Program-made: the position numbers and the translations under genes
Shown here: positions 6,263 to 13,810 of the stretch, piece by piece
Numbering within the stretch: the stretch's first letter is position 1
How the letters are laid out: every line of letters begins with the position of its first letter
Assembly: GCA_027314845.1 (NCBI GenBank)
Contig: DAHVAA010000008.1
Coordinates: 1 to 18,452 of the forward strand
Direction of reading: 5' to 3'
Length of the DNA: 18,452 nt
DNA from: Thermoplasmata archaeon
Lineage (GTDB): Archaea; Thermoplasmatota; Thermoplasmata; UBA184
Notes under the pieces: model-generated
What the model was told of the DNA's origin: nothing
Databases searched by the model: none
Seen by the model: the letters and a program-made list of their open reading frames with translations, nothing else

Positions 6263-7653
6263 CGCTCCCCGGCATTCAGGACGTGATCAACGCGGTCTAC
6301 GTGGTCGCGGTCCTGGTCTTCATCCTCGGGCTCCGGGCGATGAGCAGCCCGGCGACGGCCCGGCGCGGGATCCTCTACGCCGGCGTCGCGATGCTCCTCG
6401 CCGTCCTCGTGACGTTCTTCAGTCCCGGGCTCTCCAACTTCGAGCTGATCGCGTTCGGCGTCATCGTCGGGGGCCTGGGGGGTTGGTACTGGGCGCGGGT
6501 CGTGAAGATGACCGCGATGCCCCAGATGGTCGCGATGTTCAACGGGATGGGCGGAGGCTCGGCCGCCGCGATCGCCGCGGTGGAGCTCCTCGGGAACATC
6601 TCGGACCCCGCGACCTCGGGCCTCAGCATGGCCGGGGCGATCATCGGGTCGATCTCGATCGCGGGCAGCGTGGTCGCTTTCCTCAAGCTGCAGGGCTGGA
6701 TCACCTCGCGCCCGATCGTGCTCCCCGCCCGCCAAGTGGTCAACATGGCGGTGCTCGTCCTCGGGGTGGCGTTCGGCGGCTACGCGCTCTACCTGCTCAA
6801 CACCTTCTGGCTGCTGCCGTTCTACGTCCTCTTGCTCCTCTACGGGATACTCCTGACCCTGCCGATCGGCGGCGCGGACATGCCGGTGGTCATCAGTCTG
6901 TTCAACGCGCTCACGGGGATCGCGGTCGGACTGGACGGCTTCGCGCTGGTGAACGGGCCGCTCGGCGACGCGGGCTACGCGATGGTGATCGCGGGGGTCC
7001 TGGTCGGGGCGGCCGGGTCGATGCTCACCGTCCTCATGGCCCGCGCGATGAACCGATCGATCTCGAACGTATTCTTCGCGGCGTTCGGCGCGGCCGAGGA
7101 GACCGGGGCGAAGGTCGAGGGGCAGCTCAAGCCGATCGATGCCGCGGACGCCGCGGTGATGATGGCCTACGCCTCGCAGGTGGTCATCGTCCCGGGCTAC
7201 GGGCTCGCGGTCGCGCAGGGCCAGCAGAAGGTCAAGGAGCTCGCCGACCTCCTCGAGTCGAGAGGGGTCACCGTCAAGTTCGCGATCCACCCGGTCGCGG
7301 GGCGTATGCCCGGCCACATGAACGTCCTGCTCGCGGAGGTCGGGGTCGCCTACGACAAGCTCTACGACCGCGACGCGATCAACGCCGAGTTTCCCGCGAC
7401 GGACGTCGCGCTCGTCATCGGTGCGAACGATGTCGTGAACCCCGCGGCCCACCGCGTGGGGAGTCCGCTCCAGGGCATGCCGATCCTCGACGTCGAACAG
7501 GCGAAGAACGTGATCGTCATCAAGCGCGGCCAGGGCAAGGGGTTCGCCGGGATCGAGAACGACCTCTTCTATCGGGACAACTGCCGCATGCTCTACGGTG
7601 ACGCCCAGCAGGCTGTCGGCGCCCTTGTCAGCGAACTCAAGAAGGCGGACTGA
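6259..7653 (+). CDS. pntB: NAD(P) transhydrogenase subunit beta (domain II + NADP-binding domain III)
   Basis: Beta subunit, 464 aa, containing most of the membrane domain and the NADP(H)-binding domain III. The N-terminal ~265 residues hold eight or nine hydrophobic helices. The conserved MTAMPQMVAMFNGMGGGSAA motif lies near residue 85. Domain III begins after about residue 300 and shows VVIVPGYGLAVAQGQQKVKE (GYG at about 313), HPVAGRMPGHMNVLLAEVGV and VALVIGANDVVNPAA, all typical of the NADP site. The start is GTG 6259, overlapping the pntAB stop as GTGA, with GGGAGGGG at 6247-6254 as ribosome-binding site; the open frame upstream of it is out-of-frame pntAB. The complex would use the proton gradient to reduce NADP+ with NADH, or run in reverse. 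Confidence 0.95.
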   Translation: MTLPGIQDVINAVYVVAVLVFILGLRAMSSPATARRGILYAGVAMLLAVLVTFFSPGLSNFELIAFGVIVGGLGGWYWARVVKMTAMPQMVAMFNGMGGGSAAAIAAVELLGNISDPATSGLSMAGAIIGSISIAGSVVAFLKLQGWITSRPIVLPARQVVNMAVLVLGVAFGGYALYLLNTFWLLPFYVLLLLYGILLTLPIGGADMPVVISLFNALTGIAVGLDGFALVNGPLGDAGYAMVIAGVLVGAAGSMLTVLMARAMNRSISNVFFAAFGAAEETGAKVEGQLKPIDAADAAVMMAYASQVVIVPGYGLAVAQGQQKVKELADLLESRGVTVKFAIHPVAGRMPGHMNVLLAEVGVAYDKLYDRDAINAEFPATDVALVIGANDVVNPAAHRVGSPLQGMPILDVEQAKNVIVIKRGQGKGFAGIENDLFYRDNCRMLYGDAQQAVGALVSELKKAD

Positions 7654-8179
7654 GCCCGCGCCCCCGACCAAGGGGAGTCGCTCGTCGGGCGGCCGACCGC
7701 GCGTCCGTCGCGCGACCCGGGTCGACCTTCCTCTCCTCGTCCGCCATCGACGTGCGATGTGGGAGGAGATCGGCGGGTCGACCCGAGGGGAGCTCGACCG
7801 GGCCGACCGGGCCTACCGGCGCTGGGTGCGGCGGGAGATGGAGGCGCACCGGTTCTTCGGGTTCCTCCTCGTGCGGTCGGACCGGTCCGTGGTCGGGAGC
7901 GGGGCCGTGTGGGTCCAACCGGCGCAGCCCCGGCCGGGGCGACTCGCTCGGCTCGAGATGCCGTACATCCTCTCGATGTACACCGAGCCGCGCGAGCGCG
8001 GCCGGGGGGTCGCCTCGGCCCTCGTCCGGGCGATGGTCCTATGGGCCGAGCGCCGAGGTTACCGGCGGGTCTTTCTCCACGCCTCCAAGGCGGGCCGACC
8101 GGTGTACGCGCATCTCGGCTTCGTGGAGGGGAACGAGATGCGGCTCGACCTCCCGCGGTCCCGGCGGAGCGGGCGATAG
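7598..8179 (+). CDS. GNAT-family N-acetyltransferase
   Basis: Predicted acetyl-CoA-dependent acyltransferase, up to 193 aa. The fold starts around VRRATRVDLPLLVRHRRAMW, and the acetyl-CoA pyrophosphate-binding loop is RERGRGVASALVRAMVLWAE. The segment GYRRVFLHASKAGRPVYAHL, followed by GFVEGNEMRLDL, matches the late strand-helix-strand of the family. The start is uncertain. GTG 7598 and TTG 7625 both lie inside the end of pntB, and the first ATG (7757) would remove the first strand and helix. The ~30 residues before the domain look unstructured. Its 3' end overlaps the convergent membrane-protein gene by 141 bp, but here the GNAT frame carries the conserved residues. It probably belongs to the pnt transcript. 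The substrate (protein, antibiotic or small amine) is unknown. Confidence 0.8.
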   Translation: MTPSRLSAPLSANSRRRTEPAPPTKGSRSSGGRPRVRRATRVDLPLLVRHRRAMWEEIGGSTRGELDRADRAYRRWVRREMEAHRFFGFLLVRSDRSVVGSGAVWVQPAQPRPGRLARLEMPYILSMYTEPRERGRGVASALVRAMVLWAERRGYRRVFLHASKAGRPVYAHLGFVEGNEMRLDLPRSRRSGR

Positions 8180-9454
8180 CGGCGCCGAAGTAGGAGACCG
8201 GGCCGGCGGAACGGTGCGCGTTGTGCGCCACAGCTCGACGAACAGGCCGAGGAGGAGGACCGTCAGGACCACGTCGAGGACCGCGCTCGGCCAGGTGACG
8301 CCGTCGTCCCACGCCCAGACGTTGAGGGCGACCGTATAGTTCACCGAGCCGACCGTCGCGATCCCCCAGACCCACCACCGGGCGCGGAGGCTGACAAGGG
8401 CCACCGGCAAGAGCCAGATGAGAATATTGAACGACAAGAAGGGGGTGAGGAGCGCGAGTCCGGTGAGCACGATCGCCGCCGCGAGGACGCCCGAGCGGAC
8501 GCGGAGGAAGACGACCAGGACGAGAGCGAGGGTGAGCGCCGCCTGAGCTCCCTCGATCGCGAGGGAGGAGGGAAGGGCGTTCGCGAAGAGCAGGACACCG
8601 TAGAAGTTCACCGAGAAGGAGCGGCGGCCGAGCTGGGTGAGGAAGACCGGGTCCAGGAAGTCGGCCCGCCAGACGAGGTAGGAGAGCCCCGTGGCGAGGC
8701 CAAAGACCGCCGCTCCAACGACGAACGCGGCCGCACGGTAGCGTCGATTCCCCCCGGTCGCACCGAGGGTCGGAAAGAGGTTCGGGAAGCGCGCGGTCGA
8801 CAGGAAGCCGCCGACCGCCGCGGAAAGGAGCTCGGACCGGCGAGCGAGATAGAGTGAGAGCAGGACCGTCACGGGGACGATCGCGTTGGTCGCCCCGTCG
8901 ATCTGGGAGGCGATGAGGAAAATGAAGAGCGTAGAGGTTCCCAGGAAGAGGACGACGTACCGTCGGTCCGGCCCCGCCATCACCCACGCGAGCGGCAGGA
9001 CGCTCAGGGCGAGCAGCCCCCAGACGGTATAGATCCCCGCGAGGCCACCGAAGCTTCCGACCGCGTCGAGCAGGACCGCGGCGAGACCATACGGGATCTG
9101 AAGATGGCCCCCGCAATCCGGTACGTAGAACGGGTTGGTCCCCGACCAGAAGGCGCGCCCGGAGTTGAGCATCCCGATCGGGTCGCTAACGCCCGGCGGG
9201 TGGCAACCGTACGCTCCGCTCAGGAGGCCGTACGCCGAGACCGCCGCGAACGCGGCCCCCCCGATGACGAACAACGGGATCCAGTCGAGCCAATCCAGGT
9301 CGGGTCGTCCGGAAAGGCGACGGAGGAGCCGAAGCGCCGCTTGGCGTATCGCGGCCCCTCGCGGTCCCTCTCCGAGAAGCGCGAGAAGGCCCAGCGTCGA
9401 CATGACCGCGATGACGGTCCAGGTGATCGAGTTATACCACGTCTCGAGCCCCAT
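8039..9454 (-). CDS. Polytopic membrane protein, GT-C glycosyltransferase-like
   Basis: Integral membrane protein of 471 aa with about 11 hydrophobic helices, from SITWTVIAVMSTLGLLALL near the N-terminus to VLDVVLTVLLLGLFVELW near residue 415. The first large loop carries GVSDPIGMLNSGRAFWSGTN, with an Asp soon after the second helix, followed by NPFYV. This arrangement resembles lipid-linked-sugar-dependent GT-C glycosyltransferases such as mannosyltransferase relatives. The resemblance is in layout rather than a decisive motif, so the function is tentative. The start is ATG 9454; helix 1 follows within ten residues. The final ~45 residues after the last helix are proline/arginine-rich and antisense to the GNAT gene, so this tail is probably readthrough to the first available stop. 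A GAAATACC patch (about 9490-9497, minus strand) is a weak promoter candidate. Confidence 0.7.
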   Translation of the reverse strand: MGLETWYNSITWTVIAVMSTLGLLALLGEGPRGAAIRQAALRLLRRLSGRPDLDWLDWIPLFVIGGAAFAAVSAYGLLSGAYGCHPPGVSDPIGMLNSGRAFWSGTNPFYVPDCGGHLQIPYGLAAVLLDAVGSFGGLAGIYTVWGLLALSVLPLAWVMAGPDRRYVVLFLGTSTLFIFLIASQIDGATNAIVPVTVLLSLYLARRSELLSAAVGGFLSTARFPNLFPTLGATGGNRRYRAAAFVVGAAVFGLATGLSYLVWRADFLDPVFLTQLGRRSFSVNFYGVLLFANALPSSLAIEGAQAALTLALVLVVFLRVRSGVLAAAIVLTGLALLTPFLSFNILIWLLPVALVSLRARWWVWGIATVGSVNYTVALNVWAWDDGVTWPSAVLDVVLTVLLLGLFVELWRTTRTVPPARSPTSAPLSPAPPGPREVEPHLVPLHEAEMRVHRSARLGGVEKDPPVTSALGP

Positions 9455-9796
9455 CGCGGCAGCGTCTCGGGCGGCGGAGCAAGGCGGAGGTATTTCACGG
9501 CTGGCACCCCCGCGTCCCGCCGAGGTCGCGAGGAGGCCCGGACCACGAGGTTAGGCTTTCCTCGAATCGGGGACCCACCGTCGTGCTGTCAGAACCCGGG
9601 GCGGGAGTACGCCCCGGTCCCTCCCCGCCCGGATGGCGCGGACGCCTCGGGCGAGGTCCCCGGTCGGTGCGGTCATGCTCGAGCGAGGACTCGCGGGGCG
9701 ACTCGCGCGACCCCGCCCAACTCGGTGAGGGGTTGACGGCCGGCGCGGAGAGCGGCCGCGCGTTCTGTCTCGTTTTCCGTACAAGAACGGGACCAG
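9455..9796. other. Intergenic region with no supported gene
   Basis: About 340 bp lies between the divergent membrane-protein and phosphoesterase genes (430 bp including promoter and leader). The open frames crossing it are arginine/proline/glycine-rich and run into neighbouring genes on the wrong strand, so I call none of them. It contains one perfect hairpin (9596-9617) and a weaker GCGGGG...CCCCGC pair (9693-9716). I find no rRNA, tRNA, SRP RNA or RNase P RNA signature. A structured noncoding RNA remains possible. Confidence 0.5.
9596..9617. repeat. Perfect 8-bp inverted repeat (hairpin)
   Basis: CCGGGGCG at 9596-9603 pairs exactly with CGCCCCGG at 9610-9617 across a six-base loop (GGAGTA). 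No T-run follows on either strand, so it is not an obvious terminator. It could be a structural element of a transcript or a protein-binding site, or chance in GC-rich DNA. Confidence 0.45.
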
Positions 9797-9806
9797 CTTA
9801 CATATA
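9797..9806 (+). promoter_or_regulatory. TATA box for the phosphoesterase gene
   Basis: CTTACATATA is a good archaeal TATA box in an otherwise GC-rich region. Transcription would start near 9828, giving a leader of about 57 nt, longer than for most genes here. That leader carries GGAGGG (9865-9870) and GGTG (9873-9876), the latter 8 nt before the ATG at 9885. This gene therefore appears to use leadered, Shine-Dalgarno-assisted translation. Confidence 0.65.
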
Positions 9807-9884
9807 CCATCGAACCGCTGAATCGAACGAAGAGAGCCCCCGACCCGCGACAAGACCGCGGAGCGGAGGGCTGGTGCTGACTCG

Positions 9885-12014
9885 ATGAATCACACAGAGC
9901 ACGCCCGCTGGCCTCCGACGGGGGCGCGAAGGCCTCCCCGTAACGGACGTGCCATCGTAATCGTCGCGCTCTTCTCGGTCCTCGCTGTGGGAGCGATCCT
10001 CGCCACCAGCGTCTTGGCCGGGACCGTTTCCTCGCCGGCGGCTCCGTCCGCGGCCTCCCCCTCGACCGCTCCCCCGGTGACGGGGAACGCGACACCGCTC
10101 GTCCCCTCCTTTCCCACGCCCATCCGTCACGTGTTCACCGTCGTGCTCGAGAACGCGAACCTCGCCACGGTCCTCCGGGACGGTCCTTTCGAGAAACACC
10201 TGATCGCCACCTACGGAACGGCGACCCACTACTACTCGGTCTGCCATCCTTCGGCCCCGAACTACCTCGCTCTCACGTCCGCCGACCCGTATCAGTGCGG
10301 GTCGGACAGCTACCACGTCTACGCCGCGACCAATGTCGCGGACCTCGTCGAGAAAGCGGGACTGACCTGGGCGGCCTACATGGAGAGCATGCCGACGCCG
10401 TGCGCGACCGCGAACTCGGGGAACTATGTCGTTCGGCACGACCCGTTCGTCTACTACCAGGACATCGTGCAGAACTCGACCCGCTGTCAGCACCACGTGC
10501 TCAGCTTCACGGCCTGGAACTCGTCGGTCGCGTCGGGGAACCTGCCGAACTACGCGTTCCTCTCCCCGAACGTCCTGGACGACGGGCACAATACGGGTGT
10601 GGCGTACGCGGACGCTTGGCTCAAGAAGTGGCTTTCGCCGCTGCTCAACGACTCGTTCTTCCAGTCCTCCGTGTTCCTGATCGTCTATGACGAATCGAAG
10701 ACCTCGACCGCGGGGTATGCCGGCCTTACCGGCGGGGCGGTCTACGTCACCGCGGTGAGCCCGCTCGTCGCGGTTCGGGCCGCCTACACTCAGAACTCGT
10801 CCCACTACAACCTGCTGACCACGACGGAGTGGCTGCTCGGCCTCGGCAACACGGGCCACAACGACGCGGGCAGCGCCTTCCCGCCGATGAAGTCGCTCTT
10901 CCGCACCTCGACCCCGGTCCAGTACGCGCTCCAGGGAACGGTGACCCGCAACGCCACAGGAGCGGCGATCTCCGGGGCTACGGTGGCGGTCCCGAGCGGG
11001 CCGATGACGACCACGGGAGCGTCCGGGGGCTACTCGCTCTCGCTGGCGAACGGTACCTACTCGGTCAACGCTTCGGCGCCGGGGTTCGAGCCCCGCGCGG
11101 TCCAAGCGACGATCTCGGGGTCGGCGGTGACCCTCAACTTCACCCTGTCCGCGGTCCCGCCGGCCACGTACCCGGTTTCCGGTGTCGTCGACAATGCGTC
11201 GGGCGGAGGTCCGCTCGCCGGCGTCACGATCTCGGCCGGGAACGGTTCGGTCACGACCTCCGACGCGAACGGGGCCTACTCCCTGGAGCTCCCGAACGGG
11301 AGCTACCAGCTCGAGGCCGTGCGCGCCGGGTATGTCTCCCAGTCGGCGCCGGTAACGGTCCAAGGGCACGGCGTTCTCCAGAATTTCTCCCTCCGTCCGA
11401 CCGCCGCCCCCCTCTACACCCTGGCCGGCGCCGCCGACTATGCGAACGGGAGCGCCGTCGAAGGCGCGACGGTCTCCGTCAACCCCGGCTCGCTCTCGGC
11501 GACCACGAACCGCTCGGGAGGGTTCTCCTTCCGTGTACCGGACGGGGCGTATGTGGTCACGGTCTCCCAGTCGGGGTATGCGTCCGTCCGGGCGAACGTG
11601 ACCGTGCAAGGAGCGAACCGGACCGTCGTGCTTACCTTCGGCCCGTACGAGTCTCTCATCCAGGGCGTGGTGCGGTCCGGGTCGACCGGAGCGCCGATCG
11701 CCGGCGCGAACATCTCCGCCGGACCCGGGTTCGTGGCCACGACCGATTCCTCGGGGGAGTACGACCTCTCGCTCCCCAACGGCTCGTACGTGCTGTCGGT
11801 CACGGCGCCCGGGTTCGCAGCGCAGGCGGACCCGCTATCGGTGAACGGGGCCCCGCGTATTCAGAACGTGACCCTGAACGCGTCGACAAGCCCGGCTCCA
11901 GCGGCCAGTTCCCTGCCGATCGTCGAGATCGCGGTCGGCCTCGGCGCGGTCGCGACGGCCGGCGCCGTCGTCCTCCTGGCCCGTCGGCGTCACCGGCCGA
12001 AGGCGCCGACCTGA
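9885..12014 (+). CDS. Surface-anchored phosphoesterase (acid phosphatase/phospholipase C-like) with four CarboxypepD_reg-like repeats
   Basis: Modular exported protein of 709 aa. Residues ~23-46 form a hydrophobic signal/anchor helix, followed by an Ala/Ser/Pro linker. Residues ~80-340 resemble the phosphoesterase family of AcpA-type acid phosphatases and phospholipase C: VVLENAN (E89, N90), CHPSAPNYLALTS (H121 to about 132), YMESMPTPC, LDDGHNTGVAYADAWL (D232, D233, H235) and VYDES (D269, E270). Four Ig-like carboxypeptidase-regulatory repeats start near residues 347, 429, 511 and 590. Each has a G-x-V opening, a GA-x-V centre and a G-x-Y-S-L turn. A transmembrane helix (PIVEIAVGLGAVATAGAVVL) and RRRHR tail anchor the C-terminus, so the enzyme should face outside. 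Many N-x-S/T sequons suggest N-glycosylation. Likely role: phosphate scavenging or phospholipid/phosphoester hydrolysis at the surface. Substrate unproven. Confidence 0.85.
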   Translation: MNHTEHARWPPTGARRPPRNGRAIVIVALFSVLAVGAILATSVLAGTVSSPAAPSAASPSTAPPVTGNATPLVPSFPTPIRHVFTVVLENANLATVLRDGPFEKHLIATYGTATHYYSVCHPSAPNYLALTSADPYQCGSDSYHVYAATNVADLVEKAGLTWAAYMESMPTPCATANSGNYVVRHDPFVYYQDIVQNSTRCQHHVLSFTAWNSSVASGNLPNYAFLSPNVLDDGHNTGVAYADAWLKKWLSPLLNDSFFQSSVFLIVYDESKTSTAGYAGLTGGAVYVTAVSPLVAVRAAYTQNSSHYNLLTTTEWLLGLGNTGHNDAGSAFPPMKSLFRTSTPVQYALQGTVTRNATGAAISGATVAVPSGPMTTTGASGGYSLSLANGTYSVNASAPGFEPRAVQATISGSAVTLNFTLSAVPPATYPVSGVVDNASGGGPLAGVTISAGNGSVTTSDANGAYSLELPNGSYQLEAVRAGYVSQSAPVTVQGHGVLQNFSLRPTAAPLYTLAGAADYANGSAVEGATVSVNPGSLSATTNRSGGFSFRVPDGAYVVTVSQSGYASVRANVTVQGANRTVVLTFGPYESLIQGVVRSGSTGAPIAGANISAGPGFVATTDSSGEYDLSLPNGSYVLSVTAPGFAAQADPLSVNGAPRIQNVTLNASTSPAPAASSLPIVEIAVGLGAVATAGAVVLLARRRHRPKAPT

Positions 12015-12117
12015 GTCCCGCGGCGGGCCAGGATCCGTTCGAGCGGACGGGCTCCCGGGCAGCAGGCGCCGGAGGAAGACCGGGCGGCCGGCTCGGAGGG
12101 TCGGAAGGACGGTCGCA

Positions 12118-12190
12118 TGGGCGCGGCCAGATTCGAACTGGCGACCTTCACCGTGTCAGGGTGACGTCATAACCACTAGACTACGCGCCC
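12118..12190 (-). tRNA. trnV: tRNA-Val (anticodon GAC)
   Basis: A complete cloverleaf is read on the minus strand. Acceptor GGGCGCG (12190-12184) pairs with CGCGCCC (12125-12119). The D-arm contains AGTGGTTAT. The anticodon stem TCACC/GGTGA encloses the loop CTGACAC with anticodon GAC. The T-stem GCCAG/CTGGC encloses TTCGAAT. The discriminator is A (12118). No CCA is encoded and there is no intron. GAC reads valine GTC and GTT codons; GTC is heavily used in this window. The gene lies 46 bp after the LonB-like gene on the same strand. Confidence 0.96.
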
Positions 12191-12236
12191 GTGGCGGCGG
12201 CCACCGACGCTCGGCTCATAGCCCTAGCGGGGGTCG

Positions 12237-13790
12237 TCAGCCGTAGCCGCCCGGGTACGGGTTCGAGTCCGGGTGGTCGTTCCAGTTGTAGTAGCCCATT
12301 GACTGACGTTGCGCCTCGGTCGACTCCTGCCGCAGGCCACCCTGGAACGAACCGTACACCTCGCGAACCTGCTCCTCGATCGAGCGGGCGCGATGGAGCG
12401 CCTCCTGGACGTGACGGGCATCGAGGTAGGCGCTCCCCGAGACCGCCGCGAGGTCGCCCGCGGTCCGGATGAGCCCGCCGAGCTCGCGCAGTCTCAGGGT
12501 GAGCGCGTTGCGTCGGCCGTCGAGCGTTTCGGCTCGCCGCCGGGCCTCCTTGGTCAGCTCGAGGATCGCCGCGCGCGTCGCCGGGCGGATCCGTCCGTCG
12601 ACCGCGATCTCCTGCGCACAGAACTGGGCCAGCCGCAAGCGGTTCGTATCCGTGTCGGGCATCGCCGTCTCGAGCAGCACCTCGTAGCCCGACCCCGCGA
12701 TCCGCGAGCGGAGCGGCGAAAGGATCCGGTGGATGTCCTGGATGTTCGCCGCCGCGACGAGGAGGAAGTCGCACGGCACGTTGTCGACGCGCACCGCTGC
12801 CCCGCCCGACTGGGGGTTTCGACCCGAGATGGGGAACCGCTTCTCTTGCATCCCGGTAAGGATGTGGCGCTGCAGGAATCCGAGGTGCGGGAGCTCGTCG
12901 ATGAACAGGACCCCCTCGTGCGACTCGTGGATCGCTCCCGCGATCACCCGCTCATACGGGAGCGTGCCGAGCTGGGGGTGGCCGCCGTAGGGGTCGTGAC
13001 GAACATCTCCGAGAAGCTCGGTTTCGCTCGCGCCGGTGGCCATCACGAACGGATTGCGGTCGAGCTTGACCAGGACCTTGCGCGGGCTCTCGTGCTGGAG
13101 GGTCCGGCGTCGCTCGAGCGCCCGCTGGTCGAGGACCTTGACCCGGTCGCCCGCGCGTTCGTACGCCACGACCTCTTCGACTCCGTTCCTTAAGCGGGTC
13201 GTGCGGACCGACTCCTGCGGGTTGCCGCCCGGGCTCACCGTCAGCTCGAGGATCCCCCCGACGAGGTCGCGGAAGGGGTTGCCGCTCCCCCCGACGCCGG
13301 GGAGGACCTGCTTGACGTTCCCGCAGCTCGGGCAGTAGCGTTCCGAGGGGAGCGAGTAGAAGCTGCACCGGGGACACCGGTAGCCGAGGCGCTCCGCGAC
13401 CGAGGCCGGCGCCTCCGTCGGGACGATCAGCTCGCCCTCGACCGACCGCGCCGCCTCTCGCTCGTGATAGACCTCATCGCGAGGGACGACCTCGATGGTC
13501 GGGCGCTCGGGGTTCTCGGGGTTGTGGACGACCCGCAGCTCGGTCCGGGGTCGGTCGAGATGGAGCGCGAGCGCCTGGGCCGTCATCGACTTGCCGATCC
13601 CGGGCGGGCCGACCAGGAGGAGATGGCGCCGCTGGTAGGCGGCGATCCGGGCGATCTCGACCGCCTTCTCTTGGCCGATGACCCGCTCGAGGGGGTCGGT
13701 GGGGATCGGGATGACGTCCGTCGTCTCGATCTCGTCGAGCGACGTGGGCATCCGACGCGGGGTCTCGGTGGCTCCGGCGGTCACGGTCAC
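12237..13790 (-). CDS. LonB-like AAA+ ATPase without protease domain, with zinc ribbon insert
   Basis: AAA+ ATPase of 517 aa most similar in layout to archaeal LonB. IGQEKAVEIARIAAYQRRHL leads to Walker A GPPGIGKS (61-68). The LonB-type HNPENPERPTIEVVPR segment follows (89-104). Walker B GVLFIDEL is at about 293-300, then CDFLLVAAANI (sensor 1) and RSRI (arginine finger region). A helical lid ends at HRARSIEEQVREVYGSFQ. Two features are odd. In place of the transmembrane insert of LonB there is a four-cysteine zinc ribbon, CPRC (139-142) and CPSC (153-156). The chain also stops after the lid with a Tyr/Asn/Gly-rich tail (YYNWNDHPDSNPYPGGYG), with no Ser-Lys protease domain. It is therefore probably a soluble remodeller or unfoldase. 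The start is GTG 13790 (GTG 13784 possible), 84 bp after dnaG. The partner is unknown. Confidence 0.85.
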   Translation of the reverse strand: MTVTAGATETPRRMPTSLDEIETTDVIPIPTDPLERVIGQEKAVEIARIAAYQRRHLLLVGPPGIGKSMTAQALALHLDRPRTELRVVHNPENPERPTIEVVPRDEVYHEREAARSVEGELIVPTEAPASVAERLGYRCPRCSFYSLPSERYCPSCGNVKQVLPGVGGSGNPFRDLVGGILELTVSPGGNPQESVRTTRLRNGVEEVVAYERAGDRVKVLDQRALERRRTLQHESPRKVLVKLDRNPFVMATGASETELLGDVRHDPYGGHPQLGTLPYERVIAGAIHESHEGVLFIDELPHLGFLQRHILTGMQEKRFPISGRNPQSGGAAVRVDNVPCDFLLVAAANIQDIHRILSPLRSRIAGSGYEVLLETAMPDTDTNRLRLAQFCAQEIAVDGRIRPATRAAILELTKEARRRAETLDGRRNALTLRLRELGGLIRTAGDLAAVSGSAYLDARHVQEALHRARSIEEQVREVYGSFQGGLRQESTEAQRQSMGYYNWNDHPDSNPYPGGYG

Positions 13791-13810
13791 CTCTCGTTAG
13801 CGCGGGGCGG

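Noticed and set aside
6016..7671. Minus-strand open frame of 551 codons under pntAB and pntB
   Set aside because: It is a shadow of pntAB and pntB, made almost wholly of Asp, Glu, Arg, His and Val, with no recognisable fold.
9455..9796. SRP RNA or RNase P RNA gene
   Set aside because: I looked for the conserved core elements of both RNAs in this GC-rich gap and did not find them.
9798..11609. Minus-strand open frame of 603 codons under the phosphoesterase
   Set aside because: It is antisense to a gene with good motifs and repeats; Arg/Gly/Val-rich and without domains.
10923..11880. Possible tandem DNA repeat or mobile element in the phosphoesterase gene
   Set aside because: The periodicity of ~240 bp is at the protein-domain level (four CarboxypepD_reg-like repeats). 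The DNA copies have diverged and there are no terminal repeats or transposase.
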